DNA of 64,000 nt from the NCBI GenBank assembly GCA_029959195.1, contig CP114122.1, positions 124,001-188,000 of the forward strand, in the 5' to 3' direction. The notes below the pieces were generated by a model, which saw only the letters and a program-made list of their open reading frames with translations, ran no database searches and was not told the DNA's origin. The DNA comes from Dictyophora rubrovolvata. Taxonomy: Eukaryota > Basidiomycota > Agaricomycetes > Phallales > Phallaceae. A program made the position numbers and the translations under genes. Below, one piece after another: positions 58,192-64,000 of this stretch (its first letter is position 1; each line of letters begins with the position of its first letter).

Positions 58192-59136
58192 TCATGAGTC
58201 TAGTTGGCGAAGCTTGGCGATTAACTTTTCTTCCAACCCCGGCGAAAGGGTGCTCAGCCCATCCGTGGTGCAAATTCGATAAGTAGGCATTGGGTTATAC
58301 GTCTCAGGAAGCATCTTATCGAAAGGAACGAGAACAAGATGTTATTTTTTGTTCCTCCACAATATAGATAGGCCGTACCTTTCCATCTTCTACCCGAACG
58401 GAAGCAATTATATCGTCAGGTCTGCTTATCCGGCCCACCTCCGGTAGGTTTCTATCATCTGAGTGAGCTTCGTTAGGGGACAGGGCGTACAATGTCCGAG
58501 ATAACCAAGTACCGTTGATATGCATCCACCCAGACCCCAATTGGATAGCTTCTGATTCCAGTCTTTCGTCACTACCCTGCGTGATAACGGACCGTAATAC
58601 TTCATGGACGACATTCAGAAATTCATCTAGAACAGCTCAGGGTTAATCAAAATGAGGGGTAAATGGGTAAGCTGACGGTTCTCTAGAAAATCTTGAATAC
58701 CGGCTTTTTGGTTATCCCATGGTGAGGCAGCCAGAAGCCATCCCATTACCGTTGGGCTACGGGGGTTTACCGGCGGTGTTTCGAGTAATGACACAGCATA
58801 CGCGGGTAATTCCCGCGATAGTGGATTGGGAGCTTCTATTAAGTGATAATATATCGATGGTCGGATGGGGTCTTGTAAGACAGAAGGCCCGGGTGATGTT
58901 GAGAAATGGCGAAAAAGAGCAGGCGGCAAACCAACATAGAAGTTAATTTGAGCTAAGGATTTTGGTATGGATGCTCGATGCCTTGTGCTGAAGAAAAGCC
59001 CCGATAAGAAAGTTGAGGGAGTTTTTAGAAATGTTGTGTGTCGGTGGACGCTGGAATAAAAAATGACGTGTTGGCGAGATGACGGCAGCAAACGAAGACG
59101 CATGCGTAACGGTACGTCACATTTTCTTACATACAT
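58192..59136 (-). CDS. Conserved fungal protein, probably mitochondrial
   Basis: I know no function for this family. Start candidates are 59136 (MYVRKCDVPL) and the next in-frame methionine a few residues on (MRLRLLPSSRQH); both give an arginine-rich, acid-poor leader typical of mitochondrial import. The body contains SIYYHLIEAPNPLSRELPAY and VMGWLLAASPWDNQKA. An apparent stop after 58630 is avoided by a canonical intron (GTATTC to TTCTAG, about 58624-58698) in phase 1, joining NQKA to DEFLNVVHEVL. Then come AIQLGSGWMHINGTWLS and GRISRPDDIIASVRVEDGK; a second intron (GTACGG to GATAAG) leads to MLPETYNPMPTYRICTTDG and the end KLIAKLRQLDS. The whole is about 270 residues and intact. Confidence 0.7.
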
Positions 59137-59200
59137 GAGGTAGGATAAAAAAGACTATATTGCAATGGAAACGAAAGGTAATAAACGTTTGTTAGACAAC

Positions 59201-59852
<652 letters not shown>

Positions 59853-60010
59853 ATTATGGTTGACGTGCGTGAGACGAATAAGATTTAAAAGGATAACTTT
59901 TGTGGCAGACGACGACTGTTGAAGGAAGGCGCGAACGGTGCGTGGTGCGTGATGAGTCACACCGATTGGTAATCGGTCATTACGGTATTCTCCGTTCGCT
60001 ATTGACGACG
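59853..60010. promoter_or_regulatory. Divergent promoter of RBX1 and tubulin cofactor C
   Basis: Only 158 bases separate the two start codons on opposite strands, so the promoters and both 5' untranslated regions overlap here. No clear TATA box is visible for either gene. Confidence 0.6.
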
Positions 60011-61393
60011 ATGGCCGATGCTCATGCTCGTGCAACAGGGGTGAACATAGAAGAAACTCACGGAACAGAGTTATCCGCCAGCTTCTACGTTCACTTTCAA
60101 ACAAGGAAAAATGGTGTGAAAACTCCCCACTGCTTTCTAGAAAGGGCAACATCATCTTGCCCAAGCTCAGGGCCATCTTTTTCTCTTTATTCAGATATCT
60201 CTGCAAAACTGGAGAATTTGAAAATATCTGGGAAAACCCTTCCAGCATTCCATCCAGATATTTTATCCATATCGAGTGATATTGCGAATCTGCGAAGGGA
60301 CCTCGTTGAAGCCACGCCCCATCTTCCTGCCTATGATCAGGGAAAGTGTGAACAGGTGCAGCAATTTTTTTTTAGGTTTTGAACGTCTTCGAGAAATTTT
60401 CTTAATTCTAACCATCACTTCTTCTCTTTTTCTTCATTAATCTCGCAACCCTATTACGAATTAGCAATTGAAAATTATGGAAGAAATCTTTTCGCAAGTG
60501 CGTGCACCACGAACCAAATTCACGTTCAAGCGAAATCTTATTACTTCTGGGAGTAACAATGATGGAAATGCTACCAAATCCACAAGGGATCCTGCAACCA
60601 CGACTAATTCCCTCGCTTCAACAACCGTCATCAATGCTAAATCTATTTCTCCTCCCACGTCCAATCTAATACTCTCCTCACGAGCGTCGGAGAACTTAAA
60701 TATTTCTAGTCTGACCGGTCCCGATAAATCCATTATCGACCTTCCGGACAGCTCCGATGTAACACTTGTCCATCTTTCAAATTGTTTTGTAAACTTTTTC
60801 CCCCCGAAAATGAATTCCCACACCGGCTTGGAAAACTCCTTTAGGATGACAGCTTTACATGGAAAAGATCTAGATCGAACTATTATTCTCATCCCACATG
60901 TTGACGGGAGCGTTCTTTTACACAACATTCACAACACCGTCATTATTATAGCGTGCCGTCAAGTAAGTCCAAATTGATCACATCTAGAAAAAGCCCGTCT
61001 TTTTTTTCGCTCGATTATTAAATATTTATCAGTTTCGCATACACGACTCGACAAACACGACGGTATTATTGGACGTCCTATCAAACCCTATCATCGAACG
61101 CTCAAGCAACCTTCGTTTCGGGACATTCCCGGAACAACTCAAATATGCCTTATCAGAGGTCTTTGTTAAAGTAATTAGTCTCGCATCACGTTCATCATAG
61201 GTTGATCCAACTGATAAGATACGTGCTGTAGCGACAACCGGCCTATTATTCCGTCCAAGATTTTGATTGGATTAAGCCCACACCTTCGCCCAATTGGTCT
61301 TCGATAAGCCCACCATACCACTTCGTTGACAAAATAATACGGCACAATGAGTCTCAGGATATAGATTACTTGCTAAAAGAATGTATTGAATAA
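60011..61393 (+). CDS. Tubulin-binding cofactor C
   Basis: Cofactor C takes part in alpha/beta-tubulin folding and stimulates GTP hydrolysis in the tubulin complex. The start at 60011 gives MADAHARATGVNIEETHGTE, then a spectrin-like N-terminal region with FSLYSDISAKLENLKISGK. A Ser/Thr-rich linker follows, then the C-CAP/cofactor C beta-helix: LHGKDLDRTIILIPHVDGSV, QFRIHDSTNTTVLLDVLSNP and IIERSSNLRFGTFP. The arginine-finger position falls in the QFRIHDS block as expected. The C-terminal DWIKPTPSPNWSS is reached only if a 46-base intron (GTGCTG to TCCAAG, about 61223-61267) is removed; otherwise the frame stops early as FRPRF. Introns of about 50 to 80 bases also lie near 60355, 60965 and 61162. 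Confidence 0.88.
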
Positions 61394-61672
61394 TATCGAA
61401 CAAAGTATCATTTGTATTGTAACATCAAAGAGTCGTAGGTTAGGTTCGGCTCCCGATCATACCGAGCTCGTGCCGAGCTTACAGTGGTGTTTCCGAATAT
61501 GATAAAATACTTCCGCGTTCGCGGAGGTATAATTTCATTGCAATTCCTTTTCTGTATACCCCGCCCAAAAAATTCTAGAGTACGCCATATCTGTGACTAG
61601 GGAAGCCCTTCATCATATTCATCTGAGCTACCAGAAACATTATATCATAAAAATTAGCCAAGATGAAATTTA

Positions 61673-63032
61673 CCTACAAGGTACCTTTTCACTGGTTGTA
61701 TCCTTCGTATTTCTTACGGATTGTTCTTTTAGGTTGTTCCTGGATTTTTTGTGGACATATTAGACAATGAAGATCCCGAAATCCAACAAGTTGGAAAATA
61801 GAGCTAATCATCGTATCTTATCATTTCTCTAAGGACCAAAAATCTAGATCCCTCCCTGTTTCGGTCTCATAGACGACAGTCCTACACGCTGGCAAAATCT
61901 CAAAATGCGCATCGCGGAACTGAACAAGACAGCACCACCCGGATCAATCTACAAAGTCCTGTTTATCGGAAGACATGGTCAAGGTTTTCGTATGTTCTTT
62001 TATTGAATCAGATCCACTCCGTCAAAACCCATCATCGGAACATTTTTTCAAGATAACGTGGCTATAAGTCAATATGGAGCTGAGGTGGGGTTTACTTTTG
62101 CTTTTCTATCCCAAGTTATATACTTACTTTGAATGAACAGGAATGGGATAGGCGAGTGGGGTATCTTTGATTTTTCAAAAAATATGGTTTGTAAGGTCCA
62201 TGTCTATGGACATTCTAGGTACTGGTCAAAACAGGCTGGGGACGGAAGTATGACGTGGGGTCGTGAGTGGTTACACTCCAATGTCTGAGTAAAATTTCCG
62301 ACTTTCTCGCAGCTGATCCACTTCTTACTGCTGTGGGCAGACAGCAGGCACAGAATATCAATCAAGCTTGGAAGGAAGAACTTCAGTGGGGTATTCCTGT
62401 CCCCGAACGCCTTTATTCAAGCCCTTTTAGTCGCGCCGTTCATACCGCCATTATCTCATTTTCTGGTATTGTATTCGAACCAACATCGACGACAGCTAAT
62501 CCAACAACGACGATAAAGGAGGTAACCAAATTTTATCAGTGCGTTCTTAAAAAAGGAATCATCCCTTTGTAGAAACTACGAGAAGAAAACGGTGTTAGCC
62601 TCTGCGATAAACGGAATACTCGCTCGTATCTTGTCGAGAACTACCCCCAGTTTAACATCGAAGAAGGGTTCACTGAAGAAGATGAATTGTGGAGACCCGA
62701 TCACCGAGAGACCGAAGACGAGATGACGAGAAGATTGCGGGAAGCATTAGATGAGATCGTTTTGGAAGACACCTCCGTCTGTGAGTATAGCTTTTGCCCG
62801 ACTCGACGTAAAAGTTTTTTTTTTTTTTGAAAGCTTGGATTAGATGTATCCATTACAGCTCATGCAGGGACCATTAGGGCGATTCGTCGGGTTCTGGGTC
62901 TTCCTACTCGTCGGCTTCCTACAGGAGGTATGTGATTACCCCTCCATTGCAGCGCTGCTTCGTTGACTGAAAGTGATACTGAAATTGACAGGTGTGTTTG
63001 GAGTTGTGGTGTTAATCGCAGCTATAGTATAG
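61673..63032 (+). CDS. Histidine phosphatase (phosphoglycerate-mutase-like, PMU1 type)
   Basis: The histidine phosphatase superfamily uses a phosphohistidine intermediate. The first exon encodes MKFTY; splicing gives KVVPGFFVDILDNEDPEIQQ and then FGLIDDSPTRWQNLKMRIAE. Catalytic motifs: VLFIGRHGQG (nucleophile His in RHG), ERLYSSPFSRAVHTA (second phosphate pocket), and SITAHAGTIRAIRRVLGL (second histidine). In between, EEDELWRPDHRETEDEMTRR fits the lid helix region. About eight introns are needed. The frame closes with a short hydrophobic tail (GGVFGVVVLIAAIV). Fungal relatives near yeast Pmu1 have uncertain substrates, so no substrate is assigned. Loss of function is not indicated. Confidence 0.85.
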
Positions 63033-63773
63033 AGCCCGAGAAGCCAGCCGTCTCACCTATTTGGTTGAATGAACTCCATACCTTGCTCAATAGAGCAATA
63101 CCTTGGACACGGTAGATAACTATAAATGGTTATGAAGCAGACTGGGTTCGTTGTAGACTTATCACTTATCGAGATAACTCCTCCAGCGAGTAATACGCGA
63201 ACGTCGGTCGATCATCGCTCTTCTTCTGATGCTAGCTACGGAAGTTGACACCGTCGTTCGGCGGCGGGATAAACTGCTCCACTTACCTTCACATTTTTCT
63301 TGTACCTTCGGAGATGAGTCTCAGCAGTTTGATCAGCTTACGCTGTCATCAGAATAGATCTGATGAAGTTGCCATTTTTTAAGATGGATTCTGGTTCAAT
63401 CCTCGTCTGCGTCAAAACGGGGTATAACAACACTATAACCAGGTGCGTGCTGACAAAATAATTGCATGATTGGAAATGGATCGATTTTCAAAACACTGTC
63501 AGACTATCTTTCATTTGGAGGAGTTATTTTGAGTTATTTTGCGTTTTCTCACGAGAATCAGGGTTTTCTCTCTGCAAAAAGGCTATGAGAAAAAAAGGAT
63601 GAACTTTACGGTAGGGTCGTTGAACAAATTTAGATTCAGTATACACATGACTCCAAGGAAGAATGAAGTGGGAAAACGTGACATCACGGGTGGCCGTTCC
63701 GAACAAAGACCAATCCCTTCCGACTTAAATCAGTTACCAATCACCCAAACTTGAAGCCTTACCATCTACAACC
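63033..63773. other. Spacer upstream of the dehydrogenase gene
   Basis: This holds the 3' flank of the phosphatase gene and the promoter of the dehydrogenase gene. A frame at 63539-63754 (+) has no recognisable domain. Confidence 0.45.
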
Positions 63774-64000
63774 ATGGTGAAGAAAGTGTATCGCATTGCT
63801 GTCATAGCAGGTGATGGAATTGGTCAAGAAGGATAGTCATACGTAATTTCCATATCTATTCAGGAATCTTATTTGAGCCTGTGTGAACAGTGATGCCAGA
63901 GGGGCTCCGGTGTTTGGAAGCAGTAGCTGAAAAGCACGGATTTCAATGGAATTTTGAACATTTTGATTTCGCATCCTGTGACTACTACGAAAGGCACGGC
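63774..64000 (+). CDS. Tartrate/isopropylmalate dehydrogenase-like protein, 5' part
   Basis: The gene starts with a strong context (ACCATGG) and reads MVKKVYRIAVIAGDGIGQE, the N-terminal block of the isocitrate/isopropylmalate dehydrogenase superfamily. After a short intron it continues MPEGLRCLEAVAEKHGFQW and FDFASCDYYERHG, closest to the tartrate dehydrogenase/decarboxylase branch (EVxPEGLxVLE..A..HGF, DYYxxHG). The gene is cut by the window edge. The frame stops after GQEG unless an intron is removed. The join that restores GQEVMPEGL needs an intron beginning GATAGT and ending GAACAG (63832-63891), so the donor is not GT. Canonical alternatives nearby would delete or alter the conserved GQE. 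Confidence 0.75.

Noticed and set aside
58620-58700. Premature stop in the probable mitochondrial protein
   Set aside because: A phase-1 intron (GTATTC to TTCTAG) bypasses the stop and joins two conserved segments.

Overview
The window reads as nuclear DNA of a mushroom-forming basidiomycete (Agaricomycete-like). The support is direct: genes split by many 45-80 base GT-AG introns, no operons, AT-rich spacers, two tRNA genes with internal Pol III boxes, and protein families typical of this group (C2-NACHT-WD40 proteins, secreted 3-carboxymuconate-cyclase-like propellers, an RBX1 with the usual fungal layout). No species can be named from the sequence alone.

Layout. 0.8-6.2 kb: one long minus-strand NLR-like gene (C2, NACHT, WD40). 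7.5-17 kb: three plus-strand copies of a secreted lactonase/3-carboxymuconate-cyclase-like beta-propeller gene; a fourth copy lies at 28.2-29.8 kb. Between copies 3 and 4, on the minus strand, sit an O-methyltransferase gene with a very large acidic insert and a phenylalanine/tyrosine ammonia-lyase-like gene, followed by a tRNA-Gly. 30.3-32.3 kb: an acidic protein of unknown function, convergent with a GFA/CENP-V-type zinc protein gene. 33.6-39.5 kb: two tandem class-3-like aldehyde dehydrogenase genes, one tail-anchored and one not. 39.5-45.5 kb: gene-poor, with a tRNA-Glu. 45.5-47.3 kb: a DMATS-type aromatic prenyltransferase. 49-50.7 kb: Rcl1 (18S rRNA processing). 52.4-53.1 kb: a small heat-shock protein. 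55.5-55.9 kb: a small cysteine-rich gene in three short exons. 58.2-63 kb: a dense housekeeping block with a probable mitochondrial protein, RBX1 and tubulin cofactor C sharing a 158-base divergent promoter, and a histidine-phosphatase (PMU1-like) gene. The 5' end of a tartrate/isopropylmalate dehydrogenase-like gene runs off the right edge.

How the genes may work together. The housekeeping genes are unrelated to each other. The left and middle parts hold an unusual concentration of aromatic and aldehyde chemistry: ammonia-lyase, O-methyltransferase, four cyclase-like propellers, two aldehyde dehydrogenases, a formaldehyde-activating-type protein and an aromatic prenyltransferase. They could form a loose specialised-metabolism neighbourhood, but that is inference from position and family only. 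Several reading-frame jumps that first looked like damage are explained by short canonical introns; one splice junction (right edge) is not.
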